Assembly (NCBI GenBank): GCA_013044245.1 | Contig: JABEVK010000008.1 | Location: 1-41,638 of the forward strand | Reading direction: 5' to 3' | DNA from: Spirochaetales bacterium | Lineage (GTDB): Bacteria > Spirochaetota > Spirochaetia > JABEVK01 | Length of the DNA: 41,638 bases | In this document: positions 25,030 to 34,086 of the stretch, piece after piece | How the letters are laid out: the number at the start of each line of letters is the position of its first letter | Numbering within the stretch: position 1 is the first letter of the stretch | Program-made: the position numbers and the translations under genes | Notes under the pieces: model-generated | Seen by the model: the letters and a program-made list of their open reading frames with translations, nothing else | What the model was told of the DNA's origin: nothing | Databases searched by the model: none

Positions 25030-26118
25030 CTACGCTATCGTCACGCCCGGGTTCAAGTAGACATCTTGAATCGTACGGAGAAGTGCAGCACCTTCGGCCA
25101 TCGGGCGCTGAAAGGCTTTACGACCGCTGATCAGGCCCATACCGCCCGCACGTTTGTTGACGACTGCTGTAAAGACAGCTTCGGCAAGGTCAGAATCACC
25201 AGAACTCGCGCCACCCGAGTTGATCAAGCCTGAACGGCCCATATAGCCATTGAGGACCTGGTAGCGTGTCAGGTCTATAGGGTGATCGGTCGCTAATTCG
25301 GTGTACATCCGTTCATCGAGCTTTCCATAGCTGGAACTGCCGGTGTTGAGAGCCTTGAACCCACCGTTTGTGACAGGAAGCTTTTGTTTGACGATGTCAG
25401 CTTGAATCGTCACCCCTAAGTGATTGGCCTGTCCTGTCAGGTCGGCCGAGGTCTCGTGGTTCACTCCCGCCACTTTGAAAGCCGAGTTCCTTGTATAGCA
25501 CCACAACACTGTGGCCATGCCCAATTCATGAGCGTGGGCAAAAGCTTCGGCGATCTCGACAATCTGACGATCGCTTTCTTCAGAGCCAAAGTACACGGTG
25601 GCGCCAACTGCGACGGCTCCCATGTTCCAGGCTTCCTTGACCGTACCAAAAAGGATCTGGTCATGCTTGTTGGGGTAAGTCAACAACTCGTTGTGGTTGA
25701 TTTTGACAAGGAACGGAATCTTGTGAGCGTATTTACGCGCCACGGCGCCCAGGACACCAAAGGTCGAGGCCACGGCATTGCACCCACCTTCGATGGCTAA
25801 TTTAACGATGTTCTCAGGGTCAAAATACGCCGGGTTCTTAGCGAAGGAAGCCCCAGCGGAATGCTCGATGCCTTGGTCTACCGGGAGGATCGAAACATAA
25901 CCGGTCCCGGCAAGCCGACCGGTGTGAAAAATTTGGCTCAGACTTCGCAGAACCTGGGGAGACCTATCAGAAATCGACCACACGTCGTTAATAAAGTTTG
26001 GCCCAGGAATATGAAGCCCCGAAGCGGGTACCTTAGCTTTGTACTGAAGAAGTTCTTGAGCCTTAGCACCAAGATGTTTCGAAATAGCATCGAGAGAAAG
26101 AGCGGGGGAATCTGCCAT
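25030..26118 (-). CDS. fbaB: Class I fructose-bisphosphate aldolase (FbaB/DhnA type)
   Basis: 362 residues. The family text is clear: [53 protein letters not shown] and the phosphate-binding [20 protein letters not shown] with [15 protein letters not shown] near the end. It cleaves fructose 1,6-bisphosphate to two triose phosphates through a Schiff base. TAGGAGG lies 5 bases before the ATG. The gene stands alone apart from the aldo-keto reductase downstream. A 14-base word is found inverted on each side of it, at 25005 and 26149. Confidence 0.93.
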   Translation of the reverse strand: MADSPALSLDAISKHLGAKAQELLQYKAKVPASGLHIPGPNFINDVWSISDRSPQVLRSLSQIFHTGRLAGTGYVSILPVDQGIEHSAGASFAKNPAYFDPENIVKLAIEGGCNAVASTFGVLGAVARKYAHKIPFLVKINHNELLTYPNKHDQILFGTVKEAWNMGAVAVGATVYFGSEESDRQIVEIAEAFAHAHELGMATVLWCYTRNSAFKVAGVNHETSADLTGQANHLGVTIQADIVKQKLPVTNGGFKALNTGSSSYGKLDERMYTELATDHPIDLTRYQVLNGYMGRSGLINSGGASSGDSDLAEAVFTAVVNKRAGGMGLISGRKAFQRPMAEGAALLRTIQDVYLNPGVTIA

Positions 26119-26288
26119 GGTGGCCTCCTAAAGACGAATTTCGCCTTTGTATAAGTTACACCCTAAACTACTGAAAGCCAAACGGGATACCGCCCGCTCC
26201 GGAAATTGACCACAAAATCTCGAACTTTTGAGTTTTTGCTTCTTTGGCCGAATTCGCATTAAGTTTCTTCAGGATGACAACAGTTATG

Positions 26289-28355
26289 TTATTTGAAGGT
26301 TTGATCTTCGACACCATCCCACCCGGGGGGAAGGTCTTTGTCTTTTAAGGTAGAACACCTTTGAAGGTAGTACTGGGCGCCGACGTCTGCCGGATGAACG
26401 GCGACGATTTCTTTAAAAGCGCTTTCGGCCCTTGTAATTTCTCCTGATCGGTAGAGTGAAAGGCCGTCTTCAAAGAGATTCTTTGTGGTTTGATAGAGAA
26501 CGCATTTTTCCTCGCTCAGGCCATCCCATATATGCACCACTTCGATCGGTTGTTTTTTTCCGTACATGCGGACCACACCAGCGTACCGCCAGTGGTACTG
26601 GGACTCGTCTTTGAGACTTTCAAGAAATTGCAGGCTTACCATCGTGCCTTCGCCAAGAACTTTCGTCAGGCTTTCGAGGCGGCTGGCTAAATTGACGACG
26701 TCCGAAATGACAGTCGTGTCCATACGGCGATCCTCTCCGATGGTTCCCAAAATCAGAGGGCCAGAATGAATGCCGCAACCCACCTTAACAGGAAGATAAC
26801 CAACGCTCGCGCGGTCATGGTTGTAGACCTCCAACGTACTTTGAAGGTCAACGGCGGCTTGAAGACAAGATTGGGGTTCCTGTTGAAACAGAGCCATAAA
26901 CCCATCCCCGATGTACTTGTCGATAAACCCCCCGTTTTGGCGCACGATCGGACCTACCCTGCCGTAATACGAGTTTAAGAAAAGGAAGGTATTTTCTGGA
27001 CTCATGGATTCGGCAAGAGTGCTGAAGCGTCGAATGTCAGCAAAAAGGACGGCCATGTGAAGTTGGGCCTGTTGTCCCAATTGAATTTCGTTGATATTCG
27101 CCTTTCCGAGGCTTGTCAGAAAGTCTTTGGGAACGAAACGTTCAAAACTTGCATTACTCTTGGCAAGAATTTCGACGTGACGTTCGAGCGTGAAAAAGAT
27201 CTGGTTGGATTGAATGGCCAGGCTTAAAAACATCGAAAACTCTAGGGCGAAGTAGCCGATCCCTTGAAACCAAAGTAAGGGAAGACGGCCTTGTAACTGA
27301 TACCAAACGTCGTGTGAGCCCAAAAGAACGACCACGATAATACCAACGGCCAGCACCCCCGCCTGGGGTTTATGCCTTCTAAGGGCGACGGCAACAAGCC
27401 AGACTGAAAATAAGATGCCCACTTCCAGGGGGATTACCGACAGGGTAAAATGGGTATCTAGCTCAGCGAGGTTTTTCGAAAGAGCGACCCAGAGCGCCGA
27501 AAGTCCAAATACGACCAAAATGACGATCTGTAACCAACGTTTCTTTAAAATTCCAAAATGTTCGATGAGAAAAAAAAGGTAGAAGGCGACGGAAAGGGAC
27601 AAGCACGCTTTGGGAATCGTAAAGCTCATGACCCCCGGTAGGATGGGAACAGGGCTTCCGAGGCTAAAAAAATACAGACCAATTAAAAGTGTTGAAAGAG
27701 CAAAGTACAGACGGTTGAGGGCTCGGCGATTCCCCATCCACAGGGCTAAAAAATACAACCCTGCGAGGGCGTTGATCCCCGCAAAAATTAAAAAGAGCGT
27801 CAAGTTGAGAAAAACTACAACGTTATTCTGAAACTCTGCCTCGTGACGCCCAACGAGCCTTATCGGGTCAAAAAACGTGAGGACTTTAGAGGTTTTCCAA
27901 ATGTGAAGCACCAGCTGGTTGTCTTGGTCTGGCTTCAAGAGGCTACTGGGAAGCATAAAAACGGTGGGCTTGAGGGGTAAAACGAAAGGCGCATCGGGAG
28001 GCGTGCTACCTCGTCTGTTAAAAAAAACCCCATTCACCCAAACCTCCATCGGAAAGGCTAGCCGCCCCAATGAAAGCCACGTTTCGGGAAGGTTACTGCC
28101 GGTGGCTGCAAGAAAAAAATGACTTGAGAGAGTCACCCAACCTTCGGGCGCGAAATCCAGAGTACCGGGGAGGTGAAGCCCCGCGATCGTTTCGACTTGT
28201 CCGTTAGGGAGCTGTCCCTGAAAAGTCCACGTCCCCTTCAAAAGAGTTTGCGGTTCTTTCGGGGTGGCACATGAACTCAGGGCTAGCGCCAGTACGACCA
28301 CGGTGACACAAAACAATTTTCGTCGCAGAGCAAAGAAGCGCAAACGAGCCCCCAA
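26289..28355 (-). CDS. Membrane-anchored adenylate cyclase with 7-TM sensor
   Basis: About 688 residues. A signal peptide ends in lipobox LSSC (residue about 29). Residues 30-180 form an extracytoplasmic beta domain (TWTFQGQLPNGQVETIAG...) like the sensor part of 7TMR-DISM proteins. Residues about 185-390 are seven membrane helices. Residues about 425-600 are a class III cyclase with the metal Asp in FADIRRFS and in YIGDGFMALF, adenine-selecting Lys in IDKYIGD and Asp in MDTTVISDVVNLASR. A short TPR-like helical tail ends the protein. All catalytic residues are present, so cAMP synthesis controlled by an outside signal is likely. The start is uncertain: TTG at 28355 or a TTG four codons later. 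Confidence 0.85.
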   Translation of the reverse strand: MGARLRFFALRRKLFCVTVVVLALALSSCATPKEPQTLLKGTWTFQGQLPNGQVETIAGLHLPGTLDFAPEGWVTLSSHFFLAATGSNLPETWLSLGRLAFPMEVWVNGVFFNRRGSTPPDAPFVLPLKPTVFMLPSSLLKPDQDNQLVLHIWKTSKVLTFFDPIRLVGRHEAEFQNNVVVFLNLTLFLIFAGINALAGLYFLALWMGNRRALNRLYFALSTLLIGLYFFSLGSPVPILPGVMSFTIPKACLSLSVAFYLFFLIEHFGILKKRWLQIVILVVFGLSALWVALSKNLAELDTHFTLSVIPLEVGILFSVWLVAVALRRHKPQAGVLAVGIIVVVLLGSHDVWYQLQGRLPLLWFQGIGYFALEFSMFLSLAIQSNQIFFTLERHVEILAKSNASFERFVPKDFLTSLGKANINEIQLGQQAQLHMAVLFADIRRFSTLAESMSPENTFLFLNSYYGRVGPIVRQNGGFIDKYIGDGFMALFQQEPQSCLQAAVDLQSTLEVYNHDRASVGYLPVKVGCGIHSGPLILGTIGEDRRMDTTVISDVVNLASRLESLTKVLGEGTMVSLQFLESLKDESQYHWRYAGVVRMYGKKQPIEVVHIWDGLSEEKCVLYQTTKNLFEDGLSLYRSGEITRAESAFKEIVAVHPADVGAQYYLQRCSTLKDKDLPPGWDGVEDQTFK

Positions 28356-28774
28356 AGAAACGGCCTAACTAGTAGGAACTGTGATTGCGGTGTGAGTGGT
28401 GGTTTTCAGCCGACCAAAGTCAAGTTTGCCGTTACCGTCGATACATCGATCACCCTGTGGTCTTAAATCGGTTCCCACAACCTTGGTAACACCGAGGTGA
28501 TCATATTTTGGTTGCGAACAATGAAGGTGTCAATCCCAAAGTCCAATCGAAATAAGTCGAGAGGATTGTCTGCTGATCTTCGATAAATGCGGTTATCTTT
28601 TTTAGTGGCTTACCCAGCCTTTGGTTACTGCCGTCTTTTCAATTGGAGCTATCAGTTACAGGCCTGACACTGCCGCTTCCGCTGAATATGTTCCATGAGT
28701 AACCAGGCCGGCCTGATGTTGCGATAGGGCAAGAAGTTGGGACAGCGTGTTGCTAGCCAACAATAGCCCGCCGC
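28356..28774. other. Gene-poor stretch between the cyclase and helicase genes
   Basis: About 420 bases with no recognised gene. On the minus strand, upstream of the cyclase, a roughly 60-codon open frame reads GDRCIDGNGKLDFGRLK near its end, faintly like a calcium-binding or FG-GAP repeat. It lacks a start and ribosome site, so I take it as debris or chance. Confidence 0.35.
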
Positions 28775-30145
28775 CTAGATGCGCACAAAACGTCGAATTT
28801 TCCCTTTGATGGGAGTACTCGCTAGGGCCTGTTCCAGGCGATCGGCGGCAAGACGATCGCCGGCAATCCAGGTGCCGTAGTCACCGATGCGGATCAGGCC
28901 GATCTGGTCGCGCTTGAATCCAGCGTCCGCCGTCAGCGCTCCCAGAACATCGCCAGGGCGGATTTTTTCCTTGCGTCCGTCCGAAAGCTTAAACATCACA
29001 AAAGGTGGTGGAGTTCCCGTCTTTAAGCCGGCGGGGGGCAAGGGAACCCAGGATATTTCTCCCGTTGTCAGACCAGCGGCCAAGCGCCTGACCAGGGGTT
29101 TTTCGTGCTCACTCACGAGACTGTACGCCAAGCCGGTTTTGCCGGCGCGTCCGGTGCGTCCGATACGGTGCACGTGGACCTCGGGGTCCGGGCTAATATC
29201 AAAATTGATAACCATGTCGAGCGACGAAACGTCAAGCCCTCGGCTGGCAACGTCGGTAGCCACGATGGCGCGGACGCAACGTCCCGAAAAAAGCGCCATC
29301 GCTTCGTCGCGTTCCTTTTGTTCCAAGTCGCCCGAAAGTTCTAAAACTGAAAATCCTTTCGCGAGCAGAAAACCCACCGCGGCCCTCGCCTGAACCTTGG
29401 TGTTGACAAAGATCAGGGCCGTTTCGGGTTGAAATTCCCCTAAAAGGAGGGCCAATGCTTCAAGACGCGTTTCGTTCGTGACCTCGCAAAAGTGCTGTTC
29501 GATGAGCGGGGGGGTTTCGCTGGCGGCAACCATCACGGGATTTTTGAGGAAGGGGGCGGCCATCGCCTCTATCCGTGCCGGGTAGGTCGCAGAAAAAAGC
29601 AGGGTCTGGCGATTTTGAGGACACCGTGCCGTGATCGCTTCCATGTCGTCGTAAAACCCCATGTCGAGCATCCTGTCCGCTTCGTCAAAAACTAAGGTGC
29701 GTAGACCGTTCAGCACAAGGTTGCCCCGGCGCAGGTGGTCCTGAATACGGCCCGGGGTTCCCACCACCACGTGAGCACCGTGCCCCAGCGTGGCCGTTTG
29801 GGACCTTGACGGAACACCCCCGCACAGTGTGACGACTTTAAGGTTGCTCTGAGCCCGTCCTAAACGCCGAATTTCCTGGGCGACTTGTTCGGCGAGTTCC
29901 CGCGTTGGGCAAAGAACAAGGGCTTGAACGCCAAAAAACTGAGGATTCAGTCGTGTAAGAAGCGTAAGCGCAAAAACCGCGGTTTTACCGCTTCCTGTCG
30001 ACGCCCTGGCAATCAAGTCCTTGCCGTCTAAAGCAGGAGGGATGGCCTGAAGCTGTATAGGTGTCGGTGTTGAAAATTTCAACTGCTCAAGAGTTTCAAG
30101 AAAACGTTTTTCCAGGTGGAGGTCGGCAAAGCTTGGGGAAGTCAT
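28775..30145 (-). CDS. dbpA: DEAD-box RNA helicase DbpA
   Basis: 456 residues with every helicase motif in order: Q-motif (FSTPTPIQLQAIP), I (ASTGSGKT), Ia (PTRELAEQ), GG (LCGGV), II (DEAD), III (SAT), IV (ALIFVNT), V (ATDVASRGLDV) and VI (HRIGRTGRAG). The C-terminal 70 residues (RPGDVLGALTADAGFKRDQIGLIRIGDYGTWIA) are the DbpA RNA-binding domain, which targets hairpin 92 of 23S rRNA. It functions in large-subunit ribosome assembly. A short gap separates it from IS debris to the right. Confidence 0.92.
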   Translation of the reverse strand: MTSPSFADLHLEKRFLETLEQLKFSTPTPIQLQAIPPALDGKDLIARASTGSGKTAVFALTLLTRLNPQFFGVQALVLCPTRELAEQVAQEIRRLGRAQSNLKVVTLCGGVPSRSQTATLGHGAHVVVGTPGRIQDHLRRGNLVLNGLRTLVFDEADRMLDMGFYDDMEAITARCPQNRQTLLFSATYPARIEAMAAPFLKNPVMVAASETPPLIEQHFCEVTNETRLEALALLLGEFQPETALIFVNTKVQARAAVGFLLAKGFSVLELSGDLEQKERDEAMALFSGRCVRAIVATDVASRGLDVSSLDMVINFDISPDPEVHVHRIGRTGRAGKTGLAYSLVSEHEKPLVRRLAAGLTTGEISWVPLPPAGLKTGTPPPFVMFKLSDGRKEKIRPGDVLGALTADAGFKRDQIGLIRIGDYGTWIAGDRLAADRLEQALASTPIKGKIRRFVRI

Positions 30146-30382
30146 CCAGGAAGTCTAGCACAAAAACCTCGTTGTGACGCCCCAGGGCTGAAAGAAGCTC
30201 GTTCGTTGGGGACCGTTCCCACGAGCGACGGGTTGGTGTGGCGTCTAAGGAATTTGATCATCAGTCCTCTTTACTGAACTTTAACTTCAGCAAACGGACT
30301 AGAGTGAAACCCCAAAGGGGACTATCCCCAGAATGAGTGGTGTCTTTTTTACTTGCGTCTGAACGCAACGAGCCGGCCAATT

Positions 30383-30643
30383 TCAACATGAAACGTTCAA
30401 CATCACAATATCATACGGTTCTTCGTATTCGGCACGGGGGACGTAGCCGATGGACGATAGGAAGTATTGGCTTCCCTGGTCACCGTGAAAAACCACGTAG
30501 GTAAAGTCGGCGATCCAGAGCTGAAAGTTCTCATCCCATACCCGTTGAATCTGGCTTTTTAATTCGATATCTCGCCGTCGGCGCCTCAACAACCTTCTCG
30601 GGTCAGCTTGAGTCGCCTTGACTTCGTGATACAGAGAAGAAGT
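30383..30643 (-). pseudogene. Degraded IS3-family transposase (OrfB) fragment
   Basis: The text YHEVKATQADPRRLLRRRRRDIELKSQIQRVWDENFQ is the conserved N-terminal part of IS3-group OrfB proteins. It jumps after a deletion to WIADFTYVV and again to VFHGDQGSQY, the regions around the catalytic acids. Most of the roughly 280-residue protein is missing, so it is inactive. It lies 55 bases beyond the arsC end and may mark the left edge of an acquired arsenic island. Confidence 0.8.
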
Positions 30644-30697
30644 TCACCGAATGTCGGCTTCTCCAGACAGTAATCTAATATTACATTTCTCGAAATG

Positions 30698-31102
30698 TCA
30701 GATAAACACTGCAAGCTCTCTGACTTTGCCGCCAATTTCGTCCCGCATCCTCGTCAGAGCTTCAATATCGGTACCGTCCAGGTCGGGGAAGCCCCAGTCG
30801 AGGCGGTTCTTCTCACCCAAAGGGGGACAATCCACACCCTCTCCCATGAGGACCAGCCAGTCAAGCCCTTGTGGTAGGTCAGCAAGGGGACTGGGGGATT
30901 GCCCCTCCATGGAGCACCCCACGTCAGCCATGAGAGACTTGGTGAGGTCTTTGATACCGCTCCCCGGTCGAGTGCCGGCGCTGAAGATCTCGGCCCGGTC
31001 GCCAAGGATTTTTCGGGCCCAACTTTCGGCCATTTGGCTCCGGCTGGTATTGCCGACGCAGACAAAGGCTATCTTTGGTGTCTTTTCGTGAGTAGGGTTC
31101 AA
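30698..31102 (-). CDS. arsC: Arsenate reductase, low-molecular-weight phosphatase type
   Basis: 134 residues. The phosphate/arsenate-binding loop CVGNTSR (Cys15-X5-Arg21) lies at the N-terminus after strand KIAFV, and DWGFPDLDG near the end is the general-acid DP-like loop. It reduces arsenate to arsenite using thioredoxin or a similar donor. The resolving Cys candidates are Cys63 and the Cys in GVDCPPLG. It is the last gene of arsR-arsD-arsA-arsC, 4 bases after arsA. A 7-bp hairpin just after the stop (30683-30698) may end the transcript. Confidence 0.88.
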   Translation of the reverse strand: MNPTHEKTPKIAFVCVGNTSRSQMAESWARKILGDRAEIFSAGTRPGSGIKDLTKSLMADVGCSMEGQSPSPLADLPQGLDWLVLMGEGVDCPPLGEKNRLDWGFPDLDGTDIEALTRMRDEIGGKVRELAVFI

Positions 31103-31106
31103 TGAG

Positions 31107-32846
31107 TCACTCCTGGTGCCTAAGGTTCAGAGGAATCACAGCACACCGGGCGCGACTTGTGGTGACGACCTGGCGCACCCACGGAATTTCCGCCTGAGCC
31201 CGAGACCTCAGGAGCGGGTCGGTGGTGTCGGTCAATGCCATGCTCTGGTTGACCACCCACCATCCGTTGCGAATACCTGCCCGCTCGAGGTCTTCCTTGA
31301 GTCGGGTCGCCTCAAAAACGGGCGTAGCCTCGGGAAGGGTGACGATCACCACTTCGGTCTGGTTGGCATCCCGGAGCCGAGGGAGGAGGTTCTGAACAGC
31401 GACGGGCGTCTCTCCCTTGGTTCGCTGGACTTCCTTGTGGTAGCTCTGGGTGGAATCGAGCAACAACAGCGTGTGGCCGGTTGGTGCCGTGTCGATGACA
31501 ACCACTTGGTTATTGGAACGTTCAATAATCTCGGCGAAGGCCCGGAATACGGCGATCTCTTGGGTGCAGGGCGACCGCAGGTCCTCCTCGACATATGACA
31601 AATCATTGGTGTTCATCGTCATCCTGGCCTTGGCCATGACCTCGTCCTGGTAGCGCTGGAGTTCGGCCTTTTCATCAATACTGCTGACCTCAATCGTGTC
31701 CGGTAGATCTTTCCTATACTTCAGATGATTGGCAGGATCTGTGGTGGTGAGGAGAACGGAGAGTCCCTGGTTGGCCAGTCCTTGAGCGATGGACGCCGCA
31801 ACGGTCGTCTTGCCAACGCCCCCCTTACCCATGGTGAAGATCACTTTCTTCTTTGTTGTGACCAGGTCGCTGATCAAATCATCAAGGGATGAAACCTCGG
31901 GAAACGGCAGGGCGTCAGTACCATCCGGCGCCGCTTGGTTGCGGAAGAACGAACGGAGGTTTTCCACTCCCAAGACGTTGTAGTGCCGAAGGGATATCGA
32001 AAACGAGGGATATTGTCTCAGGTCGGACGGCATCCCTTCGAGTGCAGCTTGTTGTTGGGCAAACATCAGGCGAGACAGTGAATCTGTTCCTCGCTCCAGG
32101 ACACCGTTGATGACCACAAGTTGGTTGCGAATACCCAGTGACAACAGTTCAGCACTGGAGCGGCTGGCTTCGGCCAACGAGACGGCCTCTGGCCGAGATA
32201 CCAGAATCAAGGCCGTTTCGTCGCTGTCTGCCAAATTGGTGACCGCCTGGCGGTAGATGTCCTTTTTCTCTTGGAGACCCGAAAGTTGGCCTAGGCACGA
32301 AGCACCATGGGTGCTTTCGCTGATGAAATTGCTCCAGGCCGAAGGCAATTGAAGCATCCGAAGGGTGTGACCAGTCGGGGCGGTGTCGAAAATGATTCGG
32401 TCGTATTGCGCCGAGATCCCCTCATCGGTGATGAACTTGGAAAACTGGTCGAACGCCGCAATCTCGACGGTACACGAACCGGAGAGTTGTTCCTCCATGT
32501 TTTCGACGACAGAGGCCGGGAGCTTACCTATGTAGGGGGCGAGAACCGAGTTCCTGTATTTCGCGGCGGCCTCTTCGGGATTGAGGTTGACCACGACTAA
32601 ACCCGGAACTTGGGGAATTGAGGTTCCGGTCCCGTTCAGTGCCATATCGAAGACGTCTTGAAGATTGGAGGCAGGATCTGTACTCACGAGCAAAACCTTC
32701 TTTCCGGTGTCGGCGAAGGCAACTGCTACAGCACACGCTGTCGAAGTCTTTCCCACTCCCCCCTTGCCGGTAAAGAAGAGATACTTCGAGCCCGGCAGTC
32801 GAGTCGCATCGAAGCCAGGTAGCACCAATGCCTGGTTCAGCAACAT
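31107..32846 (-). CDS. arsA: Arsenite efflux ATPase ArsA
   Basis: 579 residues, a tandem of two homologous halves. Each has a deviant P-loop (GKGGVGKTS at about 27-35 and GKGGVGKTT at about 340) and DTAPTGHTLR/L, the ATP-to-metal signalling motif. Cysteines in GSCTVEI, GASCLG and SPCTQEI match the three metalloid ligands of E. coli ArsA. ATG 32846 is used; a TTG five codons earlier lies inside arsD. It overlaps arsD by 10 bases. No ArsB gene adjoins it, so its membrane partner must be elsewhere, perhaps the BASS/Acr3-like protein at 35049-36074. Confidence 0.92.
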   Translation of the reverse strand: MLLNQALVLPGFDATRLPGSKYLFFTGKGGVGKTSTACAVAVAFADTGKKVLLVSTDPASNLQDVFDMALNGTGTSIPQVPGLVVVNLNPEEAAAKYRNSVLAPYIGKLPASVVENMEEQLSGSCTVEIAAFDQFSKFITDEGISAQYDRIIFDTAPTGHTLRMLQLPSAWSNFISESTHGASCLGQLSGLQEKKDIYRQAVTNLADSDETALILVSRPEAVSLAEASRSSAELLSLGIRNQLVVINGVLERGTDSLSRLMFAQQQAALEGMPSDLRQYPSFSISLRHYNVLGVENLRSFFRNQAAPDGTDALPFPEVSSLDDLISDLVTTKKKVIFTMGKGGVGKTTVAASIAQGLANQGLSVLLTTTDPANHLKYRKDLPDTIEVSSIDEKAELQRYQDEVMAKARMTMNTNDLSYVEEDLRSPCTQEIAVFRAFAEIIERSNNQVVVIDTAPTGHTLLLLDSTQSYHKEVQRTKGETPVAVQNLLPRLRDANQTEVVIVTLPEATPVFEATRLKEDLERAGIRNGWWVVNQSMALTDTTDPLLRSRAQAEIPWVRQVVTTSRARCAVIPLNLRHQE

Positions 32847-33295
32847 CCAGACCCCCCGCAAGCGCTTTCGCCCATGGCGCTCTTGTCAGCATTGGGCTTG
32901 CAACTGATGTCGCAGGAGTTCTTGTTAGAACAGCACGCCTCGTCGGCCTTGGGGGCAACGAACAGAGACAATCCTATCACCTCGGTTCGTAGTTTCACAC
33001 CGGACCAACCAGCGAGTTCCTCGGTCGTCGGGTAGGCTCCCGTCTTTACCACGGAGCCATCAACGAGCGTGATGGGCAGGGCGTCTACACCACCAGTCTC
33101 AAGCTGAGAAGAGATCAGCTTTCGACTCACGAACTCGGAGGTATTGGAGGTGAGGTTGAACCGGGCAACTTGCACGCCCTGGCGGGCCAGTTCATCCATT
33201 TCTGTCGAGACCCTGAGCAGTTCGGGGTCGATACTCGGTCCACAAAGCCCTGTGGAACAGCACATGGCGGGTTCAAAGATCTCAATCGTTGTCAT
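32837..33295 (-). CDS. arsD: Arsenite metallochaperone ArsD
   Basis: 152 residues. The N-terminal metal site is present: IEIFEPAMCCSTGLCGPSID with Cys-Cys and a third Cys six residues on. The thioredoxin-like fold follows, and the C-terminal tail is Cys-rich (ACCSNKNSCDISC..., then ending GGSGCC). ArsD passes arsenite to ArsA. AGGAG lies 8 bases before ATG 33295. It follows arsR after 2 bases and overlaps arsA by 10, so expression is coupled. The tail has two vicinal Cys pairs as in long ArsD proteins. Confidence 0.93.
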   Translation of the reverse strand: MTTIEIFEPAMCCSTGLCGPSIDPELLRVSTEMDELARQGVQVARFNLTSNTSEFVSRKLISSQLETGGVDALPITLVDGSVVKTGAYPTTEELAGWSGVKLRTEVIGLSLFVAPKADEACCSNKNSCDISCKPNADKSAMGESACGGSGCC

Positions 33296-33297
33296 AG

Positions 33298-33657
33298 TTA
33301 GCACTCCTTGGCGGGACACTTGTCCCAAATTTTCTGGCATTCACATTCCTGGTTAGGAAGGAGGATTCTTTCTAAAATCCCTATGAGCTGATCAGCCGCG
33401 AGGCGGTTAATGGAGTAATGCATCCACTTTCCCGTGCGCCGCCCAGACACCAGACCCACCTCCATCAGGAGCGAGAGATGGTGTGACAGCGTCGACTGGG
33501 AAATCGAAAAGTACTCCAGCAGGCTACAGCCACACAACTCGCCACACGACAAAATGTGAAGGATTCGGACCCTTGTCTCGTCGGAAAGAGCCTTGAAGAA
33601 CTTGGTCCCTTGGGAAAAATCCAAGGGGATGGGGGCTTCCCTTAAATCGATGGTCAT
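33298..33657 (-). CDS. arsR: ArsR-family arsenite-responsive repressor
   Basis: 119 residues with the winged helix TKFFKALSDETRVRILHILS and SISQSTLSHHLSLLMEVGLV. The metal-binding loop ELCGCSLL (Cys42 and Cys44), with Cys38 just before, matches the ELCVCDL site of arsenic sensors. It represses its own operon arsR-arsD-arsA-arsC until arsenite binds. No Shine-Dalgarno site is present at the ATG and the predicted transcript starts 1-3 bases before it, suggesting a leaderless message. The C-terminal tail adds Cys-rich ECECQKIWDKC. Confidence 0.93.
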   Translation of the reverse strand: MTIDLREAPIPLDFSQGTKFFKALSDETRVRILHILSCGELCGCSLLEYFSISQSTLSHHLSLLMEVGLVSGRRTGKWMHYSINRLAADQLIGILERILLPNQECECQKIWDKCPAKEC

Positions 33658-33665
33658 CGATTTGA

Positions 33666-33702
33666 AATGTAATCATCATATCGACAAACGTCAATATGAT
33701 GA
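33666..33702 (-). promoter_or_regulatory. ars promoter embedded in ArsR operator palindrome
   Basis: A 13-bp inverted repeat with one mismatch (33673-33685 with 33690-33702, 4-base loop). On the minus strand -35 TTGACG (33689-33694), a 17-base spacer and -10 TACATT (33666-33671) overlap it, so a bound ArsR would block polymerase. It lies 16 bases from the arsR start. Confidence 0.75.
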
Positions 33703-33714
33703 CTTAAAATGATG

Positions 33715-33748
33715 GTTGACAGCCCACCATCCCTGTCAACATAGAAGT
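33715..33748. repeat. Inverted GTTGACAG pair with copy 2 of the 16-bp repeat
   Basis: GTTGACAG (33715-33722) and CTGTCAAC (33733-33740) form a perfect 8-bp inverted repeat with a 10-base spacer. The right arm begins the second copy of CTGTCAACATAGAAGT (33733-33748), also found at 15923. Outward-facing TGTCAAC ends suggest transposon remnants beside the ars island. Between here and 33948 I see only a GGGGTTTTAACCCC hairpin near 33811 and no gene. Confidence 0.4.
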
Positions 33749-33948
33749 GCCCTGTTAGGAAGTGATGATGTGCTACAGCGAAGGGTTCCGGAATTCGGTT
33801 TTGACGAGGGGTTTTAACCCCGTCACCGTTAAGACTTGGCTTACCAAGCTTCGGTAAATGGACCAAAAACAGTTGTCCCAAAACCTGTAGTCTAGCTTAA
33901 CAAAAAGGCTTTATAAATGCCAAAGAATACTCAGACTTGGGGGCAACT

Positions 33949-34077
33949 ATGTTGACTATACCGGTGGATGGTGAGAATATTGATAAAATCATTTCTATCG
34001 CAGAACAAAACAGCATGATTAGTTCAACTCTGCGAAAAGCGATTCCCATAGTGGTTTTTTGGAAAATATTTTTATAG
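33949..34077 (+). CDS. Possible 42-residue small protein
   Basis: ATG 33949 follows a GGGGG stretch by 5-6 bases and reads MLTIPVDGENIDKIISIAEQ then a basic-hydrophobic end (RKAIPIVVFWKIFL), stopping 9 bases before the OsmC start. The stop overlaps the OsmC ribosome site, so the two could be translationally coupled. The frame stays open upstream to 33901. I do not recognise a family; it may be the end of a truncated gene. Confidence 0.35.
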   Translation: MLTIPVDGENIDKIISIAEQNSMISSTLRKAIPIVVFWKIFL

Positions 34078-34086
34078 GAGATATGT

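Noticed and set aside
25005-26162. A 14-base word (GGTGTAACTTATAC) inverted on either side of the aldolase gene
   Set aside because: A few such 14-base matches are expected by chance in a window of this size, and no mobile gene is linked to it.
28380-28560. Minus-strand open frame with DGNGKLDFG text
   Set aside because: No start codon with ribosome site, weak resemblance only, and surrounded by non-coding sequence.
33811-33824. GGGGTTTTAACCCC hairpin as a terminator
   Set aside because: No gene ends upstream on either strand and no T tract follows.
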